Below are positions 1 through 12,969 of a DNA stretch of 64,000 nucleotides, piece by piece (the stretch's first letter is position 1; every line of letters starts with the position of its first letter). The position numbers were made by a program, and so were the translations under genes. The stretch is from Narthecium ossifragum. Lineage: Eukaryota > Streptophyta > Magnoliopsida > Dioscoreales > Nartheciaceae. The stretch covers positions 4,262,445-4,326,444 of the forward strand of contig OY986970.1 in the NCBI GenBank assembly GCA_963920575.1, given 5' to 3'. The notes beneath the pieces are model-generated. The model did not search any database. It was not told the origin of the DNA and worked only from the letters and a program-made list of their open reading frames with translations.

Positions 1-342
1 TCTAGGTTACTGGGTATTAGTTCCTCTACTTGCATTTTCTGCCTTCTTCAATTACAAATTTGGTGCCTATAACTTACTCAACTTACCTATCAAATTCATA
101 TTGGGTTTCTTTCATATCCTTATTAAGTTATGTATGCTGATATAAAAGCTAAAGTATCATATTCTAGATTGTTTTAACTAAAATGAATAGCTTTATGAGG
201 TACTACTGACCATGGTGCCATAATTATTTTGGATAATACATTTTTTTAGCTTTCAATTTACTACATGTTTATGCAGATATTGCATTGCTCATACCAGTCT
301 CATTTGGCTTCAAATCTGTGGATGGTTTGCAGGTGTGTTTTT

Positions 343-618
343 ATGACAAATAAATTTTATGTCGTCTACAAAGGAAGACGGCCAGGAGTTTATGACAGCT
401 GGCCAGAGTGTCATGCCCAGGTGCATAAATTTAGTGGGGCTTGCTATCGCAGGTTCCGCAATCATAATGATGCATTGCCATCATTTAGTGATTATGAGCT
501 TGAGTTTGGAAAGAGGAAACTAGATAAAGATAGACAGTATCCAGCGGTTCCATTATTACTGGTCTTTGTGTTTGTTGTGTTGATCGTAGGTTGTATTATT
601 TATATTGCAGTAATTTGA
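343..618 (+). CDS. RNase H1 N-terminal (Cauli_VI-type) domain protein with C-terminal membrane segment, 3' part
   Basis: The open frame from the ATG at 343 gives 91 residues. Residues 3-40 contain the FYVVYKGRRPGVYDSW core and a following CHAQV...GACYRRF stretch, which match the small hybrid-binding domain at the N-terminus of RNase HI (also found in caulimovirus viroplasmin). This domain binds RNA/DNA hybrids or double-stranded RNA. No catalytic RNase H domain follows; the chain ends in about 20 hydrophobic residues, a likely tail anchor. A good splice acceptor (ttgcag, ending at 332) lies just upstream, so this may be the last exon of a gene starting before the window; the ATG at 343 may then be internal. 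Membrane tethering is inferred from hydrophobicity only. Confidence 0.55.
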   Translation: MTNKFYVVYKGRRPGVYDSWPECHAQVHKFSGACYRRFRNHNDALPSFSDYELEFGKRKLDKDRQYPAVPLLLVFVFVVLIVGCIIYIAVI

Positions 619-1109
619 TAACACCGGACGAGATCTATTTTGATAAGGTCTTCTGAAAAATAGTTGTGATTAAATGCTGTACAATGTGTTAAATTGATCA
701 ATCCGAATAGGTTCCATGTGTTGCAAAAATAAAGGGGATTTTGTCAAAAAATTTCTGAAAAATAATGAGGTTCATCTTAACTTAGCTAACATGTCGATGC
801 CAGTGAATAAGCATTACAATGCTGATGCTTTTCTTCATCCGCAGCTTAAACAAACTTTCTTTTTTTAAATTATTCTTCAACCAGGGAAGCATGTATTCTG
901 ATATCAATTTACCTTCGTCTATGTCGCCAAAACAAGTACAACAAGATATGATAATTTATTATATTTGATAAAAATAATTAAGGTGAAAAAATTAATGATT
1001 TTCTCCCACTAAATATTTTTTTGTATTATAAAAACACATCTAATACTTTTAAAATGTATTTAAGATTCATTTTTTGAAGCGTTTAAACTCCCCATATCCT
1101 CACTTCCAG

Positions 1110-1258
1110 CACCAACCAAACAGCAGAAAGTCCAAAAGTTAGTTAACTCAGCCTCCACACTAACACCAACCAAATAGCAGAAAGTCCAGAAGTCAGCCAA
1201 GTCAGCATCCACTCTAGCATCAACCAAACAGCAAAAACTGACATGCCACTTCACATGA
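1110..1258. repeat. 54-bp tandem repeat, about 2.7 copies
   Basis: The phrase CACCAACCAAACAGCAGAAA recurs with small changes at 1110, 1164 and 1218, a period of 54 bp. The reverse-strand open frame across it is repetitive and unlike any gene I know. The rest of 619-1421 is AT-rich and shows no gene; the CAACCAAATAGGCCC phrase near 1316-1330 looks like a hAT-type transposon end. Confidence 0.7.
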
Positions 1259-1421
1259 CTTCACTTTACAAAAGTCTGCAGTTCAAAAAGTGACTCCACT
1301 CCATCCAGTCCTGAGCAACCAAATAGGCCCTAAGTTTGCATGGAATATAACCTTTGGGAGTATGTGAGGGCAATTAAGTAAATGCCTTCCCATCGTTACC
1401 TATTAACACCATCAAACAACA

Positions 1422-2378
1422 TTGGGTGAGTCTATTCACACCACAGAATAGACTCACCTGTGAATAGACTCACCACACCACAAAAAATAATTTTTATAAA
1501 AATAAAAAATAAAAATCCTAAACTACCCTCACCATCTCCCTGCCTTCCCCTTCCCCTTTCCCCTCCCTCTTCATCCCCACTCCCACTCCGGCGGCCATCG
1601 CCGGCCCTCCACCACCTCTCCACCCCGGCGGTGGCCCCTCCACCACCTCTCCACCCCGGAAGCCACCGCCGCCCGCAAGAGAGAGAGAAGGCTAGAGGGA
1701 GGGCGGCCGGCTATGGGGGAGAGGAGGCCGGCCGGCTGAAGGCGAGAGAGAGAGAGAGAGGGAAGAGAGAGGCAGGAGAGAGAGAAGCCGAGAGAGAGGG
1801 GGAAAGGGAAGGTGGCCGGCCGTGGGAGAGAGAGAAGGCGAGAGAGGGAGGGAAAAGGGAAGGCGGCCGGCAGCGGGAGAGCGGAGGCGGGCCGGCTGCG
1901 AGAGAGAGAAGGCGAGAGAGAGGGAAGAGGGAGGCCGCAGAGAGAGAAGGTGAGAGAGGAGGGGGGGAGGGATGTCGGCCGGCCACAGGAGAGAGAGAAT
2001 GCGAGAGAGAGAGGGAAGAGGGAGGTGGGAGAGAGATGGGGGGGTGGGTGGGAATGAGAGGGCGGCCGGCAGGCCGCGGGAGAGAGGGAAGAGGGAGGCG
2101 GGAGAGAGAGACGGTGAGAGAGGGGGGGAATTGAGGCCGGCCGGCCGCGGGAGAGAGAGAAGGCGAGAGAGAGAGAGAGAGAGAGGGGGGAGAGGGAGGG
2201 AGGCCACTGCCTCCTCAGGGAGAGGGAGGCCGCCGCCGCCAGAGACGCCGCCGCCGCCACCACCGGGAGAGAGAGGCCTTGGGCGAGGGGTAGTTTAGGG
2301 TGTTTGCTTTTTATTTTTACAAAAATTATTTTTTGTGGTGTGGTGAGTCTATTTTGTGGTGTGGATAGACTCACCCAA
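1422..2378. mobile_element. GA/CT-rich non-autonomous element with terminal inverted repeats
   Basis: The ends are inverted copies: TTGGGTGAGTCTATTCACAC at 1422 faces its near-perfect complement ending at 2378. A subterminal inverted segment (CACCACACCACAAAAAATAA and its partner) extends the pairing inward for about 90 bp. The interior, about 1560-2280, is an irregular GAGAGAGA/GGCCGGC minisatellite, purine-rich on the plus strand. Long open frames exist on both strands here, but they encode only low-complexity Arg/Glu/Gly or Ser/Leu/Pro text and are composition artefacts. I see no transposase and no certain target-site duplication. Superfamily unknown. Confidence 0.65.
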
Positions 2379-3325
2379 CAATATATTACGTGGATATTCA
2401 GAAAATAATCATGGGAAATATGTAATTATAAAATACCGAGTGACGTATACTTAATCAAAAAATTTTGAGTGGCATATATATACTTCGATTATAACACTTA
2501 AACTGGCCCCTCTTTTGGCTCAATCATGCGTGCAGCTCAATTTTCTCATAATCCATTTCGAAATCTTCTGAAAGAGAAAGCATCTTGCTTTCACCATCTA
2601 TATAGCACTGCACAACGATAAGATATAAAAGGTTGATTGAAACCTTTTAGATAGCTTCCAAACCGTGACGAAAACAAAGCAAAGATGATTAAGATGGATT
2701 TGGAGCACTAAAAAGTTACTGGGAGAAGCGAGAACCACCAATATTAGCTAGCGTGGAGACGTAAAGGGCTGGACTAAAGATAGCGAGGCACGGCGACGAC
2801 GACGGTGGTGGACCGCGTCGCCACTCCACTCGCCCTACAGTGCAAGTTCTTACCTTTTCAATAGATCCCCCCCTCCTCCACTCTAAAAAAGATTAAAATT
2901 GTGAAAAGAGGGCATGCGCTGCTGTTGAATGAACCCCTCTGAAAGTGATTGGCCCCAGTCATGAGCATCACAATATATCAGAGGAGCCAAGGCTACTGCT
3001 GATGAGTTGTCGACTGGATTTTCCAGGCACCACAAAAATCCAGAAGGAATGCAGCATGACTGCATGGAAGTTGATCATGTGCTTTTGGAATGGCAAGCGT
3101 CACACTTGCACTGGATTGATTAGGTTGCAACTTAAACAAGACTTGAGCTTGTTGGGCTTCCAACTATTTGTCTAGCTAGCATGCGTGTCATCACACGTTG
3201 CTATATCTCTTCGTACGAAAACAACTAAGCTGCGATACGGAATCAGTTGGCTAAGATGCCGCAAAATAAGACTTATTCAAACACTCGAGTACTGCTTTGG
3301 GCAATTAATGCCTGCTTCCAAGAAG
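2379..3325. other. Intergenic, no gene recognised
   Basis: Short open frames on both strands near 2883-3175 lack family motifs, codon bias and splice context. I see nothing else that can be supported. Confidence 0.6.
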
Positions 3326-3525
3326 NNNNNNNNNNNNNNNNNNNNNNNNNNNNNNNNNNNNNNNNNNNNNNNNNNNNNNNNNNNNNNNNNNNNNNNNNNN
3401 NNNNNNNNNNNNNNNNNNNNNNNNNNNNNNNNNNNNNNNNNNNNNNNNNNNNNNNNNNNNNNNNNNNNNNNNNNNNNNNNNNNNNNNNNNNNNNNNNNNN
3501 NNNNNNNNNNNNNNNNNNNNNNNNN
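3326..3525. other. Assembly gap (200 N)
   Basis: Exactly 200 N bases. The round number suggests a scaffolding gap of unknown true size. It lies about 390 bp upstream of the WRKY start codon, so promoter elements of that gene may be missing. Confidence 0.98.
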
Positions 3526-3796
3526 GGGAGATTGACAGATTGTATATATATATTGTTCGGAGGGGTGAACACGGTGCGCGTGGGAGGCCATGGTGGGGAC
3601 CGGCCTTCGGGATTGTTTCTTTTTTCTGGCCAAACTGTGCATAAGAGTGACAGGGAAGGATGGCGATCTTGGCCTTTTGACACTGCCACGAAGTCAAGTC
3701 GTTTGGCACGAGTGGTATTCGGGTCTGGATAACGGCGGATTCACGGGGGATCCAATACGGCAATACCGCTAACTTTCCTTTTTTTTTCCACTTTTG

Positions 3797-3803
3797 TATA
3801 AAT
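3797..3803 (+). promoter_or_regulatory. TATA box of the WRKY group IIe gene
   Basis: TATAAAT lies 115 bp upstream of the ATG at 3918, at a sensible spacing for a short 5' leader. TTGAC-core W-box-like sites occur upstream (TTGACA near 3678; AGTCAA, the reverse of TTGACT, at 3692-3697), compatible with WRKY self- or cross-regulation. That regulation is inference. Confidence 0.5.
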
Positions 3804-3917
3804 TCCAAACCCGATCCTCTTCTCTGCCAACCAATCCTAAAAAAAGTCAGCGCCCGCTTCCTATTCGGCTATATCCATCCCCCTCCGGGCACCCTCCTCG
3901 CCGCCGCATAGACCTGT

Positions 3918-5176
3918 ATGTCCGAAGAGCTGATTCCGAGGAGGTTCATGGACGGCGACGACTGGGGTTTAGGGGCAGTGGTGAGTGGCTACAGCAGCCA
4001 TGCAGCAGCCCAGGCGCCGAGAGACCCCTTCTCTTCGTTTCCTCCGGCGATGTCTAGGGATGAGCCCGTGGAGGAAGGAGAGGACCTTATCTTAGAGCGG
4101 TTCCCTGATCTCATGGTGGCGCGTACTGCTCGCCACGAGCTGGAGGAGCTGTGTCGGCCGTTCATTTGCAAAAGCGAACAGCACCAAACATCCCACCAGC
4201 AGCAGCAGCGAAAGCAACAGTACTCCGAACAAATTATTTCCCCACGGCGGAGCATCCCTTCCTCCTCCGCCGCCGCTTCTCATCTATCCCAGCATCCAAG
4301 GCAGCCCCCACGCTCCAAGAGAAGGTAGGCTATCTCCCCCTCCCAGGCTCCCAGTATACATATACACATATCTCCTCCCTTAATCTCTATGGATAGATGG
4401 AGTGACCAAGTCTGATGGGTTTGGGCTAAAAAACAACAGGAAAAACCAACAGAAGAAGGTGGTGCTGCAAGTCCCGGCAGATGGCGCCTCCTCCGACATG
4501 TGGGCATGGCGTAAGTACGGCCAAAAACCCATTAAAGGCTCCCCATATCCAAGGTAAAGCAGTAAACCCTCGTCTTTCTAATCTAGTCTCTTCTTTTTGT
4601 ATGTGCTTTTGTTATAAAGGTTATGAGGGTTCGCTTTTTGTGTGGGAAAACAGGGGTTACTACAGATGCAGCAGCTCGAAGGGGTGCTTGGCTCGGAAGC
4701 AGGTAGAGCGGAGCCGAGCTGACCCGACTATGCTGGTGATCTCCTACACGGCTGAGCACAACCATCCCCTCCCCACCCACCGCAACTCCCTCGCCGGAAG
4801 CACTCGCCAGAAGTTTCAACCGTCCATGTCCTTCTCCCCAACCAGCGCCGCGCCGCCACCGCCGCTGCCTTCGAACCAATTCTCTAGTCCCCCGTCGCCA
4901 TCGACCACTGCGGGCTTGGGCTTCTCGCCCAGCACACCGCCCGCAGGATCCATGGAGGAGGGGGACGTGGATGAGGAGGAGACCGAGGAGACCGCTGGCG
5001 GAGACGAGCTGCTACTTATGGACTTCGAAGAGCTCGCCATCCCGCGCGAAGTCGCCGCTCCGGCTTCTCCGGCGGCTGGAGTCTTCTTCAATGGAGATGG
5101 CGGCCTGGGGGACCGGTTCTTTGCTCCACCTTGGCTGGCCGCGAGCAACGCAGCGGCCGCTGCGGGTGGCGATTAA
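3918..5176 (+). CDS. WRKY: WRKY transcription factor, group IIe (WRKY22/27/29-like)
   Basis: Three exons, 3918-4324, 4440-4553 and 4654-5176, join in frame through GT-AG introns to give 347 residues. The single WRKY domain has the canonical WRKYGQK at residues 159-165, followed by a C-X5-C-X23-H-X1-H zinc finger (C179, C185, H209, H211). The second intron splits the Arg codon after the KGSPYP stretch, the conserved intron position in WRKY domains. The N-terminus [12 protein letters not shown] resembles WRKY22/29 proteins; the C-terminus is Pro/Ser-rich and then strongly acidic ([12 protein letters not shown]), a plausible activation region. The family binds W-boxes (TTGAC[CT]) in the nucleus; WRKY22/29 relatives act downstream of pattern-triggered MAP kinase signalling. 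Subgroup is well supported; the exact orthologue is not. Confidence 0.93.
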
Positions 5177-6851
5177 AGAACCAGTCTTGTTTTCTAGCAA
5201 AGCAGCACACTTTGATTGGTACATAGAGAGAAGGGATAGTGAGAGAGAGCGTTAAATTCATCCATTTATATTGATCAGTCCCTTTTGTCTCGCGATCCAT
5301 GAAGAAAAAGTAGGACGGAACAGATGAAATGGGTGGATATGTGTAAACAAGACTAGAAATAGAAAAAGAAAAGCAACAGATTTCGCAGCCTTTTCCTGTA
5401 TGATACTTGGATGCTAAATGATAACAGCACACCTTGTAATTTCATTAAAATGCTAGTCTACTATTCGGATCTCTCTGGTCAATTTGTCACTAACTTGTAA
5501 GTTTGTAATCTTGTCCCGTTATTAGTTCTCCAAACTGTTTCATTTGCATGTACTAATATCCATCTAATACGAGTTTTGCTAATGCCAATCAATAAGATTT
5601 TTCTTCGCATAGTAGCAGGTAGGACGTTAATTGTGATCGTCTCTAGTCATTCCGTTGGTCTTATCATGTATGATTACATAAATCAGAGAAGACAGGCATG
5701 GCGCGTGGGCTTGTGCGCGGCCGTCGTCGTTATACGCATATAGGATACCGTCACAGCGAGCCTGCAGTGGCGTCGGGTTGTCAGCACGTTGGCCGGGAAT
5801 GCCACGATGCCGATTCGATCTTATTCGCAAGTCGCTTATGGTACGGCCACACTGAGTCAGCACTGGCGTCGGGTTGTCAACACGTTTGCCACGACTGCTC
5901 CGATGTCGCGCTGCGTGGGACTGTGGGAGCGTCGTGTCTCAGTGCTCATCCGTCTATCCTGACCAATTTGGAGGCCTGTCGCACACTAGCAGTACTCCGG
6001 TGGTTAACACATCAAGAAAAGTAATCCAGTTATCTATGATGTATGTATGTATATATGTGCTTTGTATATATTTTGCATATCTTCCCACCATCAGTTGCTT
6101 TAGGGATAAAGGTTCAATTTAAAAAAAAAACACACATCGATTTATTGGATTAGTGTTGACTGTCGATGGGATGAAATAATTGCCTTGGTGGCTAAGTTCC
6201 ACGTTTTTTAATAGACGTAACAAGGCCTCCTTAGCCGCGTTGCATCTCTCGTCATGTGTGACGACTGCTTGACATATTTTAGATAGCTCGACAAATAACC
6301 TGAAGATTAACAAGGGAATACACAACAAAGATGGAGGCATCCCAACCGAAGGAAAGACTGAAGGATGATTCTGGAAATGAGGGACTTGCATAAGATATTT
6401 CTAATCGGTTGTTTACAACTGAATTATTAACAACAAAGGATATAGATATAATTGAACTGAAATAGCTCAAACTAGAGTTTTTTATATGAAGGAAATTCCA
6501 ATGCAATTTAGTAAAGGATGTTATCATAATGGCAATTGCTCATTCCACCTATACATATCCCAAAACACGTAAAACACTTCGTAGGCAGAATGCAAGTTGA
6601 ACAGCTCCATGCTCTATGATCAGCATATCTATGGGGGCAACGACCAAAAAATGCTTCAAACAATAACTCTGTAGTTGGTGATCGTGAAGCTTTCCGAGGA
6701 CAACTTATAAAGTGCCATCAATTTGTTTCATGTGATTCCTTGGCGAATGGGAACCAAGCATCGAACATCCAGATGCTGCCATATATGATTTTCTACTGAA
6801 AGGAGCTGATCATAATTGTATTCTTCATCGAATATAGGCAGATCAAAGAGC
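5177..6851. other. Intergenic between WRKY and PPR genes
   Basis: The first 250 bases are likely WRKY 3' UTR. No convincing gene is seen. The open frames at 5627-6122 overlap an imperfect direct repeat and change frame freely. The stretch 6119-6850 holds the PPR gene's 3' flank. Confidence 0.6.
5745..5915. repeat. Imperfect direct repeat, spacing 96 bp
   Basis: GGCGTCGGGTTGTCAGCACG near 5769 recurs as GGCGTCGGGTTGTCAACACG near 5865, with weaker similarity on both sides. This GC-rich pair explains the short open frames here. Confidence 0.55.
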
Positions 6852-8648
6852 TCAAATTGGTTCATAAATGGCTGTTTCAGCAGTAGTAGTCTCCTTCTGC
6901 ACAAAGCTTCTCAACTTGTCTGTCTCACCTATAGCAGTTAGCCACTCTGTTAGAACCTCCATAGTTATATAATCAAGATGACAACCTTCTTGTTTCATTC
7001 GATCCAGCAGCTTGAACAATTCCTCTGTCCTATTCTCATAGCGCAGACCCTTCAGTATGGCATTGTAGGTAGTGACATTTGGGGGAACACCCATCTCTCT
7101 CATCTCATTCATCAAAGAAAGAGCAGTCCCAGGTTCCTTATTCTTGCAAAGACAATCTATGAGTGTGTTGTATATAACAGTGTTGGGAGGAGTACTCGAA
7201 CCATTCATACTTCGGAATATCTTCAATGCCTCATCAAGATTTCCAGCTTTGCAAAAACCATGGATAAGCGCACCATAAGTAACCACAGAAGGTCGACAAC
7301 CAGCATCCGTCATCTTACTCATCAACTGATTGACCATGGAGAAATCTTTAGCCTTGCACAGGGCATCAATTAACGTGTTATAAGTGAACACATCTGGTCT
7401 GAATCCAGCCTTTTCCATCTCCTCAAGCACTTCACAAGCTTTTTCCAGCTGCTTCTTTTTGCAGAATCCACTGATCAAAATATTGTAACTCTTGGTATCA
7501 AGACGGAAGCCAGCCGTTCGCATGGTCCCCGCAATCGAGCAAGCATCATCCACCTTTCCCACCTGTGTCAACCCAGAAATCATACCAAAGTATGTTACTG
7601 AGTCTGGTGAGTGCCCTGCTTGAACCATCTCATCAAACAACTCCATTGCCTTGCTGACATTGTTCGAATGCAGGAAAGCCCCTATGAGCGTGCTGTAAGT
7701 GACCGCATTGCCTCTGGCCTCAGCCCATATTATCCTCTTCTGCCTGAAAAACTCCAGTGCGTTGCTGATCCTACCATGCCCGCACATGCCGGCGACGAGA
7801 GTATTGAGAGTAATCACATTGGGCACGACTCCCTCGCGCTCCATCCTCGCCGTCATCTCCTGGGCAGCATCAAGCTCGCCTGCCTTGCAAAACCCATCGA
7901 TTAAACTGTTATACGTGACAACATTGGGCTCACACCCATGTACTGCTCTCATCTTCTCGAGTAGTTTCAACCCACCATCGATCCTGCCGGCCTTGCAAAG
8001 CCCATCGATAAGTGTATTGAAAGTAACGACGTCCGGGCTCACCTCGGAATCAGGTTGGGTCATTACGTCGAGCACCTGAAGCGCCTCGTCCACCCGGCGA
8101 GACTTGGATAAATGGTTGATTAGAATTCCATAGGTTATCACACTCGGGCGAACGCCCATCTCCTTCATCCCTGCAAACAAGGTGTTCATCCGCTGGAAGT
8201 CACGGACTCTGGCAAGGCCGGTGAGGAGAGCGTTACAAACCGGGGTCTCAATCGGTCCGCCGGTGTCCTTCACTGCGTGGAGGAGGTCCCAGGCTTTGTC
8301 CGTGACGCCGCCGTTGCACAACTTGGTGATGATTTGGGTGAATTGATAGGCGTCAGCAGGGAAAGATCCTCGCTTGGCCATGTCGATGGCGAGGTGGAAC
8401 GCCTCGGCGTCGATGGGTTGCGTCTTCTTGGAAAGTGAGCGGAGGGCCGCCAGGTGGGTGGCGGAGGCCGTGCGTGAGGCGGAGAGCGAGCGGCAGTGCT
8501 TGCCCTCGCCGTCACTGGCTCCGTCCCCGCCGCCGCTTGGCCGGGATGGCGCTCGTGGTATGGCGGCGGCGGCGGATGCATGGCGCGAGCGGTTAAGTTG
8601 GGATGGGACCGTTAAGAGTGACACAACTCGCCTTCGTAAGATCCCCAT
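6852..8648 (-). CDS. P-class pentatricopeptide repeat protein, probably mitochondrial (At3g61520/At5g28460-like)
   Basis: One intronless frame of 598 residues from the ATG at 8648; the frame stays open upstream to 8726 but without a nearer ATG. The start is supported by an Arg-rich, acid-poor N-terminus (MGILRRRVVSLL...) typical of mitochondrial presequences. From about residue 99 to 580 there are roughly a dozen 35-residue P-type PPR motifs with phrases such as VVTFNTLIDGLCKAGR, VVTYNSLIDGFCKAGE and VFTYNTLIDALCKAKD. No E, E+ or DYW tail follows, so an editing role is unlikely. P-class PPRs bind specific organellar RNAs and affect their stability, processing or translation; the target here is unknown. 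Residue spacing (EARGN...VTYSTLIGAF, PNTVIYNTLI) recalls Arabidopsis At3g61520-type proteins. The 302 bases up to the next gene show nothing else. Confidence 0.92.
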   Translation of the reverse strand: MGILRRRVVSLLTVPSQLNRSRHASAAAAIPRAPSRPSGGGDGASDGEGKHCRSLSASRTASATHLAALRSLSKKTQPIDAEAFHLAIDMAKRGSFPADAYQFTQIITKLCNGGVTDKAWDLLHAVKDTGGPIETPVCNALLTGLARVRDFQRMNTLFAGMKEMGVRPSVITYGILINHLSKSRRVDEALQVLDVMTQPDSEVSPDVVTFNTLIDGLCKAGRIDGGLKLLEKMRAVHGCEPNVVTYNSLIDGFCKAGELDAAQEMTARMEREGVVPNVITLNTLVAGMCGHGRISNALEFFRQKRIIWAEARGNAVTYSTLIGAFLHSNNVSKAMELFDEMVQAGHSPDSVTYFGMISGLTQVGKVDDACSIAGTMRTAGFRLDTKSYNILISGFCKKKQLEKACEVLEEMEKAGFRPDVFTYNTLIDALCKAKDFSMVNQLMSKMTDAGCRPSVVTYGALIHGFCKAGNLDEALKIFRSMNGSSTPPNTVIYNTLIDCLCKNKEPGTALSLMNEMREMGVPPNVTTYNAILKGLRYENRTEELFKLLDRMKQEGCHLDYITMEVLTEWLTAIGETDKLRSFVQKETTTAETAIYEPI

Positions 8649-8950
8649 GGATGCCGGGAAATGTGGCAAAAGTGTGAAGAATGAGAACCAACAGCTTATG
8701 CAGGACAACAGACCAACTTCAAACAAGGAGTAATTTGCAATTTAGGATCTTTTATCGTTCGATTTTGCAATTTATTGGTGCCAGTTCAGTTGTAGTATCC
8801 CTTGCAAAGTTCCAAAATTACCCTTGAACTATAGTATAGGTATGACATTCTCTGCCATACTTTACTCCAAATCAGCAGGGATAGTTTTGGAATACGCCAC
8901 ATCAATTGGCACTAATTTACAAAGATGGTACCAATTCTCTCTCTAGAGAA

Positions 8951-11522
<2,572 letters not shown>

Positions 11523-11543
11523 TCATACAGTCATACACTGACT

Positions 11544-11551
11544 TATTTATA
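11544..11551 (-). promoter_or_regulatory. TATA box of the GH9 gene
   Basis: On the minus strand TATAAATA lies about 50 bases upstream of the ATG at 11495, giving a very short 5' leader. The spacing is plausible for a plant gene. Confidence 0.5.
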
Positions 11552-11579
11552 GAGAAAGAGCTAGGAAATCAAGAGATAT

Positions 11580-12109
11580 CGCCGATGTGTTACATGCACA
11601 TGCATTTTACGTTTATGACAATATGATTAGATTGCGTGAGGAAATGGGGTGTAGAAGAATCAAGAAAGTTTATGTAAGCGTATCGAGTGGACGTAAGAAG
11701 ACGCAGCAGCCCATGCCTTCACACCTTTTCTCCATCTTCCTCACATGCATCTCTCATATCATCCACCTAGCTTTGCGTTGTTCTTCTTCCAACTTCCCTC
11801 TGTCTAGTGATCTGGAGCTGCCGTAACGCAAGAACTCTATGTATTTTCGGTAAAAAAAAAATGCGGATCGTATCTAATTTAGCCATGTGTGATGTTACGA
11901 GAAATAAATAGCATATGCACCGGGATGCATGTCCAGAAATGTTAAAATAAGCTGATCTCTTTCTATCTTGTTCGAGTTAACATGACAGAGTTAACATAGT
12001 ATCATAGAGATATACGGATCTCCAAAATATATATACATGCGGGTAGAAAAAGGAAAAAAAAAAAGGTCCATTACATGCATATATCGTATATATAAATTGA
12101 GCGCTGATT
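11580..12109. other. Intergenic, no gene recognised
   Basis: AT-rich sequence between the GH9 promoter and a palindromic repeat array. The open frame at 11587-11826 has no recognisable motif. Confidence 0.55.
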
Positions 12110-12355
12110 TGTGTGTACATGGCCCAAACCATGTACATTACATACGCTGTCGAATCGGTAGTGGGATACCGATTGATTATTGGGCTACCAATGGACTAGA
12201 TCAATCAATCGAAATCGGTATCCACTACCAATTGAATGTATCAATGATCAGATTGGTAGTGAGATACCGATTGACTAATCTAATTAATCTATCGATATCT
12301 TATTACCAATGGAATAGATCAATCAATCGGTATCTCACTACCGCATGGTGACATG
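12110..12355. repeat. Array of palindromic ATCGGTAGTG...TACCGAT units
   Basis: Copies of ATCGGTAGTG alternate with their complement CACTACCGAT or close variants (GGGATACCGATTGA, GGTATCCACTACCAATTG, GGTATCTCACTACCG), separated by AGATCAATCAATC spacers. The same family occurs at 51990-52133 and 60060-60160. Flanking similarity (TGTGTACATGG before the array here and at about 51950) suggests a small mobile repeat. No TIR or target duplication could be fixed. Confidence 0.6.
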
Positions 12356-12969
12356 ACCATATATATATAAAACTTTATTCGTACAAATTATATATCTAGC
12401 TTCCTCGGTCATGCATATGGTCTGCGAATGGCGAGTTGATAACTTTAGTTGAACGCCTATACCATGTCATCCTGTTCCATTCCCCCAACCTCGATCTCTT
12501 TAGTGATCTATATATTATTTATGTATCATTAATCCACCAATCAAAAAAAAATCACGAAGCTTGTAGTAAGAACTTAATAAATCAAGAACTCAATGTCTAT
12601 CATCATCTCACGGAAAAAATCCTGGACTAGAGAGTACATGTCGTTAGTAGACAACGTGCGTTACCTCTTTCCCAGCTAATGTCTTATAGTGATCGATAAG
12701 TTTTGCATTGATCGCACCCTTAATTGGGATTGGTGGGCTGGCAGGGCAGTTGAACTGAAAGGAATAGTTGGTATGTGGTTGGTTTTGCCTCAGTTTCTCC
12801 ACGTACCAAAAGTGTAGCCAATATGGTCTTGGCTACTGTAGCCTAGCCTAACCAACCTCCTCCCAACTTATATCCTCGAAGCACACGATTGTAAGTCCCT
12901 CTCTCTCTTCTCCTATCCCTGCTTTAAAACCTTTACAAGCATTCTCTCCCTCTTGCTCTGCTGATCCCC
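12356..12969. other. Upstream region of the WRKY group IIc gene
   Basis: No coding feature. A CT-rich leader (CCCTCTCTCTCTTCTCC) lies at about 12896-12912, within 75 bases of the ATG. A clear TATA box was not found. Confidence 0.4.

Noticed and set aside
1460..2374. Long open frames on both strands encoding Arg/Glu/Gly-rich or Ser/Leu/Pro-rich proteins
   Set aside because: They are translations of the GA/CT-rich minisatellite in several frames at once, without domains or sensible starts.
3185..3808. Several open frames spanning 3326-3525
   Set aside because: They run through the N gap, so their openness is artificial.
8649..8726. 26-residue N-terminal extension of the PPR protein
   Set aside because: It would need a TTG start at 8726; the ATG at 8648 begins a typical organelle presequence.
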